Assembly: GCA_019279435.1 (NCBI GenBank)
Contig: JAAALK010000283.1
Coordinates: 65,082,642-65,146,641 of the forward strand
Length of the DNA stretch: 64,000 nucleotides
Direction: 5' to 3'
From: Zizania palustris
Taxonomy: Eukaryota; Streptophyta; Magnoliopsida; Poales; Poaceae
Numbering within the stretch: position 1 is the first letter of the stretch; every line of letters begins with the position of its first letter. The notes under the pieces are model-generated. The model saw only the letters and a program-made list of their open reading frames with translations. It had not been told where the DNA came from and did not search any database. This document shows positions 34,708-45,104 of this stretch, in pieces. A program made the position numbers and the translations under genes.

Positions 34708-35824
34708 AAAGCACTTGCAGCCAAACGCTCACTTTGGGCTGTCTGCCAAACCGCAACTCATATGATGTCTTACCAAGGTAAGCTCTAAGAAAAATGCGGT
34801 TGGCCATATAGCAAGCCGTGTTCATGGCTTCAGCCCAAAAACGCCTAGGAGTCCTGTGCTCATTGAGCATCATCCTGGCCATCTCAACCAGCGTGCGGTT
34901 CTTTCGTTCCACAACGCCGTTCTGTGGGGGAGTGTAAGGAGAAGAAAACTGATGGTCCAGACCCTGATCACTACAGAAACTGACGAACTGAGAGTTCTTG
35001 AACTCAGAGCCGTTGTCGGAGCGAATTGCTCGCATCCGACCATTGTTCTCATTCTTCAGTTTCAAAATCAGGTCATGGACAAATTGAAAAGTTTCATCCT
35101 TAGACTCCAAAAAGAAAACCCACGAGAATCGAGAAAAGTCGTCAACAATTACAAGTGCATACCACTTCCCACCGACTGAGCGTACCCGAGCTGGACCAAC
35201 AGTGTCCAAATGTAAAAGCTCGCCTGGATACGAAGTCATTACCTGAGTCACAGGTGAGTGAGAAGCGGCAACCATTTTCCCATGACGACAGGGATGACAA
35301 ACTAGATCCTTCTCCATTTTAAGCTTGGGCAATCCTCGGATGAGGTCCATAGAGCTTAACCTGACTAGCAGATCAAAACTCAAGTGACCTAACCTCCTAT
35401 GCCACTTCCAGAGCTCAGAAGAAGATCCAGCAATCAAACAGCGAGAAGGGCCAAAAGAACTAGAGAAGTCAATTCGAAAAACTTTACCGAAAGGTAAAAT
35501 CTGACAAACCAAAGACCCTCTAGAATCAATCACAGAAGAATTGCCCTTCTTAAAACGCACTTCCAAACCATCCTCAAGAAGTTGCGACACAGAAATCAAG
35601 TTGAAGTTCAAATTTTTAACCAAAGCAACATTCTTCAAGGAGAAATGATCTGAAATGCAAATTGAGCCTATGCCACTTACTTTCCCTTGACCGCTGTTCC
35701 CGAACGTGATATATTCTTTGGAGCTCGGGGGAGTGAGACTGGAGAACCATCTGCGATGTCCCGTCATGTGGCGAGAGCATCCTGAGTCCATGATCCAAAC
35801 ATTCTCCAGTCCCCGGTCCTGCAC
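34673..35824 (-). CDS. pol: Sirevirus pol: protease end and integrase
   Basis: Starts just before the protease active site, WIMDSGCSRHMTG. It follows with the GAG-pre-integrase zinc motif (HRRLGHL and CHPCRHGKM) and the integrase core with LDTVGP, IRSDNGSEFKN and NGVVERKNRTLVEMA, the D,D-35-E residues. The first codon of the open segment is GTG, so the true protein continues from upstream in another frame. Frame changes bound it at about 35.83 kb and 34.69 kb. Confidence 0.92.
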   Translation of the reverse strand: MQDRGLENVWIMDSGCSRHMTGHRRWFSSLTPPSSKEYITFGNSGQGKVSGIGSICISDHFSLKNVALVKNLNFNLISVSQLLEDGLEVRFKKGNSSVIDSRGSLVCQILPFGKVFRIDFSSSFGPSRCLIAGSSSELWKWHRRLGHLSFDLLVRLSSMDLIRGLPKLKMEKDLVCHPCRHGKMVAASHSPVTQVMTSYPGELLHLDTVGPARVRSVGGKWYALVIVDDFSRFSWVFFLESKDETFQFVHDLILKLKNENNGRMRAIRSDNGSEFKNSQFVSFCSDQGLDHQFSSPYTPPQNGVVERKNRTLVEMARMMLNEHRTPRRFWAEAMNTACYMANRIFLRAYLGKTSYELRFGRQPKVSVWLQVLCAQEGRAFGQV

Positions 35825-35826
35825 AA

Positions 35827-36645
35827 TCAGTGTCTGTAAGTGGGAGCAAATGGTCCGGCACCAGGTTTAGCAAAGGAGCTAAACCAGTGTCGAGCCATCT
35901 GCTCAAAAGATGGAAAGCGAAAACCATCAAAAGAGTTTGGACCAAAACGCGGCTCAAAGCGCGGTCCTCGGTTTTGCCTAACCCTGCGGCCACGAGGTCC
36001 AGAACCGTAGCCAACAGGGTCTGGAATTCTGCCGGAACTGACACCACCAACTGGAGCACGGGCAAGAAAGCCGTCTCCTCTACCACCACCTACACGACGC
36101 GGCCTGGCCTCCAGCCTCTCCCCGCGTCGAGGAACACACAGTCTACCACCCTGTTGGTAGAACTGCTCCTGATCACTACGAGCCCTCTCAGTTCTCTCAA
36201 CCCGCTTCCTCCTGAAGCAGAACTCCGCAAGATGCCCTTCTCTCTGACAGTACTCACAATGATAGGTGGGCTTCTTGGGATGTGGTTGAGGTTTAGGATT
36301 CTTGGGCTTGGTAGTGTTTGGTGTGGTCTTCTTGGGCTGAGAGGGTCCAGGAAGAGAGTCAAGAGAAGTGTGGAGATTTTTGGGCTTTGGAACCCAGATA
36401 GGTTTCTTGGGTGGAGCTTTAGGTGGTTCATGGATCACTCCATCCTTGGGCTGACAAGCCTGGGAAGACTCAGTGGAGTGAGTCTTGGGATATCTCTGCT
36501 CTGGAGTCATTATACTCCACTCCACTGCTCGGCTAATAGCACTCTCGAAGTCAGCCTTGGTGTAGGTGTAACCTACCCCAAACCATCCTGCCTCTTGAAC
36601 TGCTGGATCATCATGCCATGCTGTGGCTCTCTGGCACTGATCCAA
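35827..36645 (-). CDS. gag: Sirevirus gag C-terminal region with second zinc knuckle (displaced frame)
   Basis: It overlaps the end of the main gag frame by about 70 bases in another frame. It carries KADFESAISRAVEWS, a Lys/Pro-rich linker, a zinc knuckle CEYCQREGHLAEFC (C-x2-C-x4-H-x4-C) and an Arg/Gly-rich nucleic-acid-binding stretch (RPRRVGGGRGDG). It stops at 35827. Content shows it belongs between gag and protease; a small indel near 36.58 kb separates it from gag. Confidence 0.8.
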   Translation of the reverse strand: MDQCQRATAWHDDPAVQEAGWFGVGYTYTKADFESAISRAVEWSIMTPEQRYPKTHSTESSQACQPKDGVIHEPPKAPPKKPIWVPKPKNLHTSLDSLPGPSQPKKTTPNTTKPKNPKPQPHPKKPTYHCEYCQREGHLAEFCFRRKRVERTERARSDQEQFYQQGGRLCVPRRGERLEARPRRVGGGRGDGFLARAPVGGVSSGRIPDPVGYGSGPRGRRVRQNRGPRFEPRFGPNSFDGFRFPSFEQMARHWFSSFAKPGAGPFAPTYRH

Positions 36646-38582
36646 CTCAGGATAGAACGGAGGTAAAAGTTCTCATTTTGAGATTCTGCTAGCTCCTCTC
36701 TCAAAGAAGCTAGAACCTCCACCTGAGACAAGCAGGTCTCACACTCACTCTCTACTTGGACAGACTTCTCGGCTTTCAGTTTAATTAATTCCATTCTAAG
36801 AGACAGGCAGTTCTCACAAACAGTGGGTGGAACTGACAGTGTCTCAAGCTCTAGCCTAGTCTGGGCAAGCTCAGCTCTCAACCTCTCCAAGTCACCCAAA
36901 TGTTCATTACCCTTGGATTTCAGCTCAGCTAAGGCAGCTAGATGAGATGGGCAATCAACACAGGGTGCGACGACAGTGGCTTGAGCATCTTTCAGCTCCA
37001 GCTGAGCGCTTTCAAGCTTAGTGGCCAAAGCGTCCCTCTCATCAACCCTTTCTGTGTACCTGGACTTCAGAGTCGACAGGTCACACAGAAGCACCTCACA
37101 CTTCGGGCACTCACTGCTATCACCCAAGCAAGGGGAAGAAGATAGACTCTCAATTCTGCCGTTGGCCACGACAAGCTCACTCTCTAATTCGTCTATCCTT
37201 TTCTTAGCCCCCCTAAGCAGTTTCTCCCGATACTTTAACTCCTGACGATTGCTCTCAAGTAAATCAACAATTTCTCGCTCATAAGATGATACCTTGTTGT
37301 CGTCGTCGTCGGAGTCGTCGGAGGAGCTCTTTTCTTCCCTATCCCCAAGAGCCATTGAGCAGAAGCTCTTGCGGGATCTTCGGCGCTGGTGTGAGCGACT
37401 CTTCGGCTTGTCTCCGAAGGCCATGAAGCAGAGGCCCGCCGGATCATCCTTGTCCTTCCCCTTCCTGATGGCGATCTCCTCATCGCTTGAGCTCGATGAA
37501 GAGGATGAGGACGTGGACCGCTTGGAGTAGCTTTTCTCCATCTCGGCGAAGAAGGCCTTGTCGCGCTTCTTGTTTTCTCGCCGGTAGTCCTTCAGGGCCT
37601 TTTTGAAGAATCGGGTCTTCGGCTTGCCCTTGTTGAAGGAAGGGTTCTCATGCTTGCCGGAGTCGTGGAAGCTGCCACCAGTGCCCTTCTTGTATCCATT
37701 GCGCTTGGGGCAGTCGGCGATGAAGTGTCCTGGATCACCACACTCAAAGCATCCGGATTTTGTGCCGTGTCTTTTGAACATTCTTTTATCATAGACACGA
37801 CGCACCCGGTTGTTAAAAAGACACAAATCATCATCTCCCAACAACTCAAGCTGGTCCTCAGTGATAGACATCGAAGAGAACCCAGCACAGCTCACAGCAG
37901 AGGGATCAACAGAAGGTGTAGCAAGGGCCAGGGATTTTGATCCAGAGCCAGTGAGATTTGATCTCAACTGAATATCTACCTCAGTGGCCTTTAGCTTGCT
38001 AAACAACTCAGAAATGGTCAAGGTATCGTAAGAAGTGCTCTCAACGATAGAGGATACCTTGATCTCCCAGATCTTTGGGTCCAAGGTATGAAGAACCTTG
38101 AGCGCCTGCTCGTGATCTGAGACTAACTGAGCACCCTCAGCCTTGTTGTCCCAAAGCTTGTTAATGATCGACTGAAAGCGATCAAACAAAGCCTCAACAG
38201 ATTCACCCGGCTTCTGTGTGAAATTCTCATATTCACGCCGGTAGGTCTGATAGAGCCGAGCCTTGACCTGTGCTGTTCCCTCATGGTGTGCCTTGAGGGT
38301 AGCCCAGATCTCTCTCGCAGTGGAGAGATGACTCACACGCTCAAACTCAGTGGGACCTAAGCCAGAAAACAGAATGTTCACAGCCTTACTGTTGCTCAGA
38401 TGCTGAGCAATGATACCAGCAGTACCTTGCTCAGTAACTGGCAAAATGACAAACGTGGTGTGAACGCAAATGTCCCATATGTCCGAACCCTGGCTCATGA
38501 GATAGGCTCGCATGCGAATCTTCCAATAATTATAGCCATTGGCTTCCAAGGACGGGACCTTGCCAGGAGACGTCATGGTCAC
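36573..38582 (-). CDS. gag: Sirevirus gag (669 aa frame)
   Basis: Starts with the ATG at 38580-38582, close to the primer-binding site, and reads MTMTSPGKVPSLEANGYNYW, the copia gag N-terminus. A UBN2-like capsid domain follows (about residues 60-200), then a zinc knuckle CFECGDPGHFIADC, a Ser/Asp/Lys-rich region and a long coiled coil (about residues 420-640) typical of Sirevirus gag. It should form the cytoplasmic particle. The stop at 36573 comes where the frame shifts into the C-terminal part. Confidence 0.92.
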   Translation of the reverse strand: MTMTSPGKVPSLEANGYNYWKIRMRAYLMSQGSDIWDICVHTTFVILPVTEQGTAGIIAQHLSNSKAVNILFSGLGPTEFERVSHLSTAREIWATLKAHHEGTAQVKARLYQTYRREYENFTQKPGESVEALFDRFQSIINKLWDNKAEGAQLVSDHEQALKVLHTLDPKIWEIKVSSIVESTSYDTLTISELFSKLKATEVDIQLRSNLTGSGSKSLALATPSVDPSAVSCAGFSSMSITEDQLELLGDDDLCLFNNRVRRVYDKRMFKRHGTKSGCFECGDPGHFIADCPKRNGYKKGTGGSFHDSGKHENPSFNKGKPKTRFFKKALKDYRRENKKRDKAFFAEMEKSYSKRSTSSSSSSSSSDEEIAIRKGKDKDDPAGLCFMAFGDKPKSRSHQRRRSRKSFCSMALGDREEKSSSDDSDDDDNKVSSYEREIVDLLESNRQELKYREKLLRGAKKRIDELESELVVANGRIESLSSSPCLGDSSECPKCEVLLCDLSTLKSRYTERVDERDALATKLESAQLELKDAQATVVAPCVDCPSHLAALAELKSKGNEHLGDLERLRAELAQTRLELETLSVPPTVCENCLSLRMELIKLKAEKSVQVESECETCLSQVEVLASLREELAESQNENFYLRSILSWISAREPQHGMMIQQFKRQDGLG

Positions 38583-38627
38583 TACTGGGGTTTAGAACCG
38601 GTTAAGGTATGGAAAAACCCTAACCTT

Positions 38628-38639
38628 GCTCTGATACCA
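38628..38639 (-). promoter_or_regulatory. Primer-binding site, initiator-Met tRNA type
   Basis: On the minus strand, TGGTATCAGAGC begins two bases inside the LTR end; it is the standard complement of the 3' end of plant initiator methionine tRNA. It proves the orientation of the element. Confidence 0.95.
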
Positions 38640-38641
38640 CT

Positions 38642-40640
38642 TGTAGGACCGAAAGTAGCGACCAGAGGGGGGGTGAATGGGCGCCTTAAAAATTCTTTCG
38701 AATCAATGGCCTGTTCCCAATACCCAACGCACCTCAAAAGACTACGCAACAGAAAATAAATAGAAGGCCTAAGTCTAAAGGTTTCTAACCTAGAAGCAAC
38801 TGATGATAAACAGTGTAATACTAAAGTAGTGCAACTAGGCAGATGAACAAGGTGTAACAGGCCTAAACTTCTCAATGAAATGATCTAAGTATGTGTAAGA
38901 TGAAAAGAGAAGTTACTGTCCAAATTTGTCTCCTGTTCGGAACTTGGCGAAGCCTGCTTCGTCCGACGAGGTCTGCTTCGGAGATGGTAGACGAAGACTG
39001 CTTCGCTGGACGAAGCCTGCTTCGGAGGTTGGTGACGAAGTTTGCTCCAGAGGACAGTTGCGAAGCAAGACGAAGATGCCGAAGGTATTTGGTTCTAGCC
39101 TAGTTCGAAGGAGCAGGGAGCGAAGTATGTTTCGGAGAGAAGTGACAGAGTCGGAGCTTGCTTCGAAGTGCGCACTTCGAAGACAAAACTTCGAACACAA
39201 CTTCGAACCGAGAGCTTCGAAGCAAAACCTTCAAACAGAAAGCTTCGAACACAACACACAAACGGACAACCTTCGAACAAAAAGCGAAGCCAGTCACACG
39301 ATAGAAAAACAAGTCCGAAGCCTATATTTTACCTCCGAAAAGAGCAAGCTTCGAAAAGGGAAGCGAAGGTTGACACGCCACACAAAAGCCAGCGTGAGGC
39401 CTAGTGGAACTACACTCTTCGAACCCAACTCCAAAAATTAACGAGGTGGGGACTTCGAACAACTAGAGCCGAAGTCACTTTTGCACTGTCGTTTGAAGTA
39501 TGCGATGCTGACGATCAGAAAAATACTTCGAAGCTTATCAATACAGACCGCAAACCGAAGATCGAAGATTGAGCGAAGCCTTCGAAGATGTTAAATCGAA
39601 GCCTGCCTCACGGAGCTGAGGGGCTTCGAATAGAGAGGTTGGCTTCGCCAGAAACAGCCAGAAAAGGTACTAAGAGCTGACACCCTCGATCAAAAAGCTG
39701 CGCAATAGAAGGAGAAAAAGTGGCACAGAACACTGTAGCTACAGGGAAGTAGTACTACTTGCAACATCAAGAACAAGTACTCTGTTCGTGAAGAACAGAA
39801 GCAAAAGAGAAGCTTCTGCTCACGAAATAAATTCAGGCTGCCTGTGGCCGAAGCATTAACTCCCCAAACCAAACAATGTGTACCGAAAGAAATCAACAGA
39901 GACCAAGGCTTTAATGCATCCAAAAGATTAGAACAAATGCAAGGCAAAAATGGAGCAAGTAAGAACCTGGCGGCGCACACAGGAGAGAGAACGTGAGAGA
40001 CAAAATGACCCAATAGAGTGGATTTGATTTCAGCCAAAAGGGTAGTCCAAACCCTAGGGATTGGGGTCGTATTTATAGGCTCCCAACACTAGGAATATTC
40101 TACCAGCCCCTTAGGGTTTTTACAGACTCAAAAATAAAGGAAAAGACTCTACTGCCCTTAGGAATTTTTACAGACACGACTGACTGACTGTGGGCCTAGA
40201 GTTACAGATGACTTATCCGGAAGCTAAGTTTTCGTAGCGACTACAGCTTCTCTTCTGGACAGTCGGATACAAGATCAACGGTTGTCAGTTTTGCACCGAA
40301 ACTGACAAAGCCTCCACTGGCTTTGCACCAGGTACCCGAATTGGGCCGGCCCGATTCCGCAGCTCTCTCAGCCCGGCAATCACTCACCGCCCGTGTACCT
40401 GAGTCAACCCTGGTCATCAGCCCAGTGGGTCTTCTACTGCTTCTGGCCCATGCACCCGGGTTGGGCCAGCCCGACTTCGCAGCCTCCTCTGCCCGACAGT
40501 CGCTCGCTGCCCGTGTACCTGAGTCACACGCGGCCCATGAAACAGCAGATCTCTTCTTCTTTTGTCCTCTTTGACTATCGTTGACAATGACTCATCACTT
40601 CTGGAGCCATGAGGCCCACGCTATTCAGCATGGCTCCTCA
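38642..40640 (-). mobile_element. 5' LTR of the complete Sirevirus
   Basis: 1,999 bp, TGTAGGACCG to TGGCTCCTCA on +. The promoter TATA box is at 40070-40079 (read leftward), giving a U3 of about 565 bp and an R-U5 of about 1.4 kb. The palindromic TTCGAAG cluster therefore lies in the transcribed leader, not in U3. Confidence 0.95.
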
Positions 40641-41180
40641 AAAGGCTTATCCTGGTTCGGGCCTCTCCTGGGAGATAATAACCCTACGTCCAGTTGTGGT
40701 GGATTTGGCATGGTGTGCCCTAGTATGGAGCAATAATTCCAGGGTCTCTTGGCCCCCTCCAGCGTGTGTCCCTGTTACAAGGGCTTGGCCCTGCTTTTAT
40801 AGGCGCGCAGGCCAAAGGAAAAGACCGGGATGCCCCCTATGGGCCCTAGGCTCACAGGGGCAGAGAGGGGGAAAAGGGCTAGCTACGGTACAAAGGTACT
40901 TTGCAGCTTTACAGCTTTGCAGGCGTGTCAGACTGCGCCAGGCTTTGACCAGCTAAACGACATACCAGGGGCGGCAGGGCCCCCGGTATGGCCTATACTT
41001 AGATATTTCTTGAGCTTTGAAGTAGGGGCCGGAGCCTTTCTGGCAGAGGCTGCGAAGAGGGCTCTGAAGTGCACCCTGAAGGGGGCTTCGAAGCATGCCC
41101 CGAGCAAGGCTCCGAACAAGGCTCCGAACTGGAGGCCTCCAAACTGGGTCCGCCGAACCGGGGCCTCGAACTGGGCTCCT

Positions 41181-41424
41181 GGAGGGCGGCCTCCGGAATC
41201 CTTCGCCCGGAGGGTGGCCTCCGGTATCCTGCGCCCGGAGGGTGGCCTCCGGCGTCCTTTGCCCGGAGGGTGGCCTCCGGCGTCCTGCACCCGGAGGGTG
41301 GCCTCCGGCGTCCTTCGCCCGGAGGGTGGCCTCCGGCGTCCTTCGCCCGGAGGGTGGCCTCCGGCATCCTGCGCCCGGAGGGTGGCCTCCGGTATCTTGC
41401 GCCCGGAGGGTGGGCCCGAACTGG
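41181..41424. repeat. 28-bp GC-rich minisatellite, 8.5 copies, in LTR U3
   Basis: Units start at 41181, 41209, 41237, 41265, 41293, 41321, 41349 and 41377, each exactly 28 bp, with a partial ninth from 41405. Each starts GGAGGGTGGCCTCC, itself a small hairpin (GGAGG/CCTCC), followed by a variable GGNNTCCTNCGCCC part. Because 28 is not a multiple of 3, frames through it are open by composition only. It lies about 380 bp upstream of the solo LTR TATA box. Confidence 0.95.
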
Positions 41425-41606
41425 GGGCTCCGAGCCGGACCCCCTGATCTGAGGGCTCCGAAGCTACAGGCTCCGAAGGGCACCTTGGGACTTGAAAACA
41501 ACACTTAGAGAGAAAACAGGCTCCGACAGTGCTGGGCTCTGGGCCGAAGGCTGTCGGGGGCTGACGTCATTTGGTCCCTATTCAAGGGAAATATATTCCC
41601 CCAACA

Positions 41607-41774
41607 TCAGCCAAGGTCTGTAGGAGAGACCGAAGCCCTATCTGCTGCTCCAAGAACGGAGCTAATAGCAGGAACCAGGACAGGGCCCTCCGATCATCTT
41701 TGGTAGGATCCTCTTCCGAAGCATCCACCGAAGGATCATTCGTCGACGGTGTCGTCACCAAGGAAGGGGGAGGC
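41607..41774 (-). pseudogene. Middle fragment of the antisense gene of the host Tat element
   Basis: This short remnant lies between two insertions. Read leftward, it is open and acidic (residues such as DPSVDASEEDPTKDDRR, then LLQTLAD). Its frame is in register with the segment ending at 55746 once the solo LTR and one GAGGC are discounted, and leads into the coiled-coil part at 29221. Confidence 0.65.
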
Positions 41775-42278
41775 TGTAACACCCCAAATTTTCAGAGAAA
41801 TAAAAATACCATTTAATATATTTTTCTGGAATTAATTAATTTGGAAATACCTTTACTGTCCTTCTTAGCTTATTTGAACTAGAACCTAGGTGAAATGACC
41901 AAACCAGAGGCTAGAAAATTTTGTATATGAGTCCTAGGCCAAGATATATTTTTGAGAATTTTTACAAATTTTTATCAGCCTTGGAAGTAGCCCAAATATT
42001 TTAAATTATTTTCAGCGATTAAATTTATTCGGAAAACATTTTAAACAGTAGCGGGCCCCTTCCCCCTCTTCTCCCTCCACCGGCCGGCCCAGCCCACTCA
42101 CTCCCCACGGCCCGTACTGACACCCGGGCCCCACTTGTCAGCGAGCCCCTCTCTCTTCGCGCGCGCGCCCGACGCCTCGGCCCCACCTGTCGGCGCCACC
42201 CCCATTCTCAGTCGGACCCGACCCCACCCATCAGCCCCGCCCATTGTCGCGTCGCGCCCACTGCCTGGTGGCCCCTAT

Positions 42279-43593
42279 TGATGGCAAAAAATGGCATTAA
42301 TGGCTAGATTGTCAAAATATCAATTTTTGATGGTTTGGGCCGAAAATACACATGTCCAGGGTCTGTCCGAAGCCGTACAGGGCCGAAGTCCATTGAGCTA
42401 TGGGCTCCGAAAGCCTCTAGCCAGCCCATGGGCTTCGGCCAAGAAGCCTTCGGAGGCCCACGCTGCCGAAGCTTCGGAAGCCTTCGAAGGCCCACACTGC
42501 CGAAGCTTCGGCCCGAGGAGCAGGCCTCGACGGGCCTGGTCGAAGCCCACCTCGGCAGAGATAGAGTTGTTTGCGTCACAGGCTCAATCTCTATCTCCAT
42601 CTGGCCGGATTAATAACAGATTAGATTAGGAGTTAACCCCCTATAAATAGAGAGGCATGGCCGGTGTGGAGAACCCCCCCAACTCAAACCAAACCAAAGC
42701 CAATGCTTTGATCGTATTTACCTTACCTTTATTTTCCTGTACCTCTTCGTGGGTTTGCATGGAAGCCCTCCGTCGGCCGCTACGGAATAGTGGTAACCCT
42801 TGTTACTTCGCTTGTGAAGTATCTGTTAATCTACGTAATAGATTGCTATCACCTTGTTACTTCGCCTGTGAAGTATCCGCTAATCCGCGTAATAGATTGC
42901 TACCTTCCCTACTAGTGCAACACTTAGCAAAATTCGCTCCTCAGGCTGAATTAGTACTTCGCACTCTTCTGTTGCAGGTTCGCACATCCAGAGCTACTTC
43001 TTCGGAGGTATCCGGAGCTGAGAGATTGGTTTCGGAGGTCCCTAGGACACCCTTCGACGGGACTACAGGCTTTGACAGCAGGCTTCGCCAGCATACTTCG
43101 TCGCGACAGGCTTCGCCACGACCATATTCCACACCGGACGAAGTTGCACTCGCGTGTGGCCCTCGTGTCTCTATCTCGTAGTTTGCTGTATCGGAGATCG
43201 CACGCCGAACCCTGCTATTCGGAGGTGATCATTGCGTCTAGATCTGTTCGGAGTCCATCTTCGGCTGGATCAATCCGAACGCCGAAGCACCCGTCGATGG
43301 AGCACTTCGCACCAGACGCCGAAGGTACACTTCGGTGACCCCTTCGCTCCAGACTTTGAACCAGACGGGGCTCCGACTGGTTTGTTGATTTTATTCTGTT
43401 TAATCTATCTCTTTCGGCTAATTGGATTATTTTGTGTAATCTGGTTGCCTGGCGACTCCACCCCCTTATCACTATTAAGGGTAGTCGGAACGCGACGTCG
43501 GTGCCACATCACGCTTAGGCTTGTCCCTAAGTATCAGTGCAATTTTGGATCGTCGAACTGACCCAAGTGCGGGGGCACGTTTCCGTGTCAACA
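42279..43593 (+). mobile_element. 5' LTR of the inner Tat element
   Basis: 1,315 bp with a TATA box CTATAAATAG at 42641-42650. It holds an internal near-duplication (GCTGCCGAAGCTTCGG twice, 34 bp apart, near 42470-42510) and a 267-bp segment (43130-43396) that the 3' LTR lacks. Confidence 0.92.
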
Positions 43594-43596
43594 CAC

Positions 43597-43620
43597 TTTT
43601 TGGCGACTTCGCTGGGGAAG
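43597..43620 (+). promoter_or_regulatory. Primer-binding site of the inner Tat element
   Basis: TTTTTGGCGACTTCGCTGGG, starting a few bases after the LTR, is the kind of PBS used by Tat/Retand elements. The primer tRNA was not assigned. Confidence 0.7.
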
Positions 43621-43631
43621 GCTACGCCAAC

Positions 43632-45104
43632 ATGATGAGTACGTCTACATCGGCCACCAATACATCTACATCAACTACTACGTCTACACCGCCGATGGAC
43701 GCAATAGGAGGCACGAATATCGACAACCGAAACATATTGTCACCTACACTTGAAGATATCCCCGCAGCAGACCGAGCAGAGATCGAGGCAAAGTTAAAGG
43801 CGCTCCAAGACATGATGCTTGGAGGCTACATCAAGACACGCGTAGGCTTCATCAAGCGCGACATCGTCACCCTCGACCTCGCTCAGGTCCAGATACAATC
43901 GGCCATAGAAGAAGGACGATTGAAGATAGACCATGATCCAAAGATGAAGCTGGATAAAGATCCCTTTCTAGTCAACGCCGTCGACCTCAGCGAAAAGAAG
44001 GTGTTGATTCGGCCAGAACAGGCCAAGTCAGCTAAAGGAAAGGAGGTAATTATTGGAGAGCCGCACACTCGCACACTCGTACCAAAGAACCCCGAGGTAG
44101 GAGTGTAGAAACAGAACATTGATACCCCTTCGGCTAAGGCTCGCAAGAGGACGAAGGTAACATATGACATGCTGTTGAACAAACATCGGAGGAGGGCCAA
44201 GGAAGCAGGTCCACACGCTAAGTTAAAACAACCGAAGGGTCCAAGACCCTCGAAGGGTGGCTTTGGACCGAAGCAGGCGAACCCTCCGAACGGAGGCTTC
44301 GGGCCACAAGGGTCTGATGCTCCGCCCGGTGGTTCCGAGCCACAATGGTTGAACCCCCCGTATGGCAACTTCGAACCCCAGTGGTCGGGTCCCCCATGCA
44401 ACAGCTTCAGCCCTCAATGGCCAAACCCCGCACCGTGTTGGACATCTCCGATGGGATGCTTCGGCCCGCACTGGCCGAACGTACCCCCGGCCTGGCAGGA
44501 CCCTTCGCTGGTGTGGTCCGAAATACCTTCGACTTGGACAAACCCCCCTCCACGTAATGGGTTCGGCTCACAGTGGGTGAGGCCACTAGAGCCGCCGATG
44601 CCTCCACCGTATGACTGGGCGGGGACCCCGTGGGCTCCGTACGTATCCGGGTCAGGGTACCCTCCGCAGCCTAACACTATGCCTTATTTTCCTTCGGAGT
44701 ATTGTGGATGGCAGTGGCAAACAGACACAGCGGAGGGGGGCATCATCCACAGACTGTCCGTGGTGTCTCCGAATCGGACCATGTAGAGCGAAGACGAAGG
44801 GTGCGAGCACGCGGAGGCCGAAGTCAGGGAGTCCGAAGCCATAACCATCAAAGTTGGGTCTCAGGATGTCCCAATCCCGAAGACTCTATCACCGAGGTCT
44901 GACGGAGGTAAGTCTCATGCTTCGGTCGAGCCCTGCGCCGAAGCTTGGTTCGATCGGCCGAACGAGACCGGTCCGTCCGACGGGGTTCGTAGTGAAGCCC
45001 CCTCCGAACGCAAGGTGCACAAGGCCAAAGGGCGCAGTGCCACTTCGGCCAGAATTAATGGAAGTCGAACAGTAGCTCCTGGCACCAAGCCTCAGTCATC
45101 TTGG
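43632..45104 (+). pseudogene. gag: gag region of the inner Tat element
   Basis: The ATG at 43632 opens a Ser/Thr-rich N-terminus (MSTSTSATNTSTST), then an alpha-helical segment to a TAG at 44106. The same frame continues past it to 44786. The second part is a Gly/Pro/Phe/Trp-rich array built on GGFGPQ-like and PNPP units (44230-44640). I cannot find the capsid core or zinc knuckle expected of gag. From 44787 to 45104 the frame is lost, and then a solo LTR intervenes. Confidence 0.6.

Larger units (their letters stand above)
29323..40640 (-). mobile_element. Complete Sirevirus (Ty1-copia) retrotransposon, 11.3 kb
   Basis: Two LTRs (29323-31320 and 38642-40640) flank an internal region coding on the minus strand, with AAAGG duplicated outside both ends (29318-29322 and 40641-40645). 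The order on the minus strand is PBS, gag, protease, integrase, RT, RNase H, then a long 3' region with several CTCCCCCT (polypurine on the minus strand) copies. Integrase before RT makes it Ty1-copia; long LTRs, CTTCGAAG palindromes and multiple polypurine tracts are Sirevirus marks. By eye the LTRs differ at roughly 28 of 2,000 positions, so the insertion is young. Confidence 0.95.
29227..41606 (-). mobile_element. Solo LTR (1,057 bp net), Tat-like, split by a Sirevirus
   Basis: The + strand begins TGTTGGAACAATTG at 29227 and ends ATATTCCCCCAACA at 41606, and TCAGC flanks both sides (29222-29226 and 41607-41611). Excluding the Sirevirus and its duplication, the LTR is 29227-29322 plus 40646-41606. 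On the minus strand it starts TGTTGGGGGAATATATTTCCC, like other Tat LTRs, and has a TATA box, CCTATAAAAG, near 40794-40802 in the expected orientation. No internal domain exists, so it is a solo LTR formed by LTR-LTR recombination. It carries a 28-bp minisatellite in U3. Confidence 0.88.

Noticed and set aside
34600..34720. Programmed frameshift between integrase and RT in Sireviruses
   Set aside because: The break is at a different place in the second Sirevirus (about 63.07-63.09 kb), where this site is in frame; the shifts look like independent damage.
35830..36666. 278-residue + strand frame
   Set aside because: It is the shadow of the Sirevirus gag C-terminal region, which carries a zinc knuckle on the minus strand.
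41181..41424. CRISPR-like array of regular 28-bp units
   Set aside because: Units are contiguous with no unique spacers, and the context is a plant LTR; it is a minisatellite.
40830..41508. Overlapping open frames of 115-205 residues in three to four frames
   Set aside because: All run through the 28-bp repeat, whose stop-free composition opens every frame; none has a recognisable domain.
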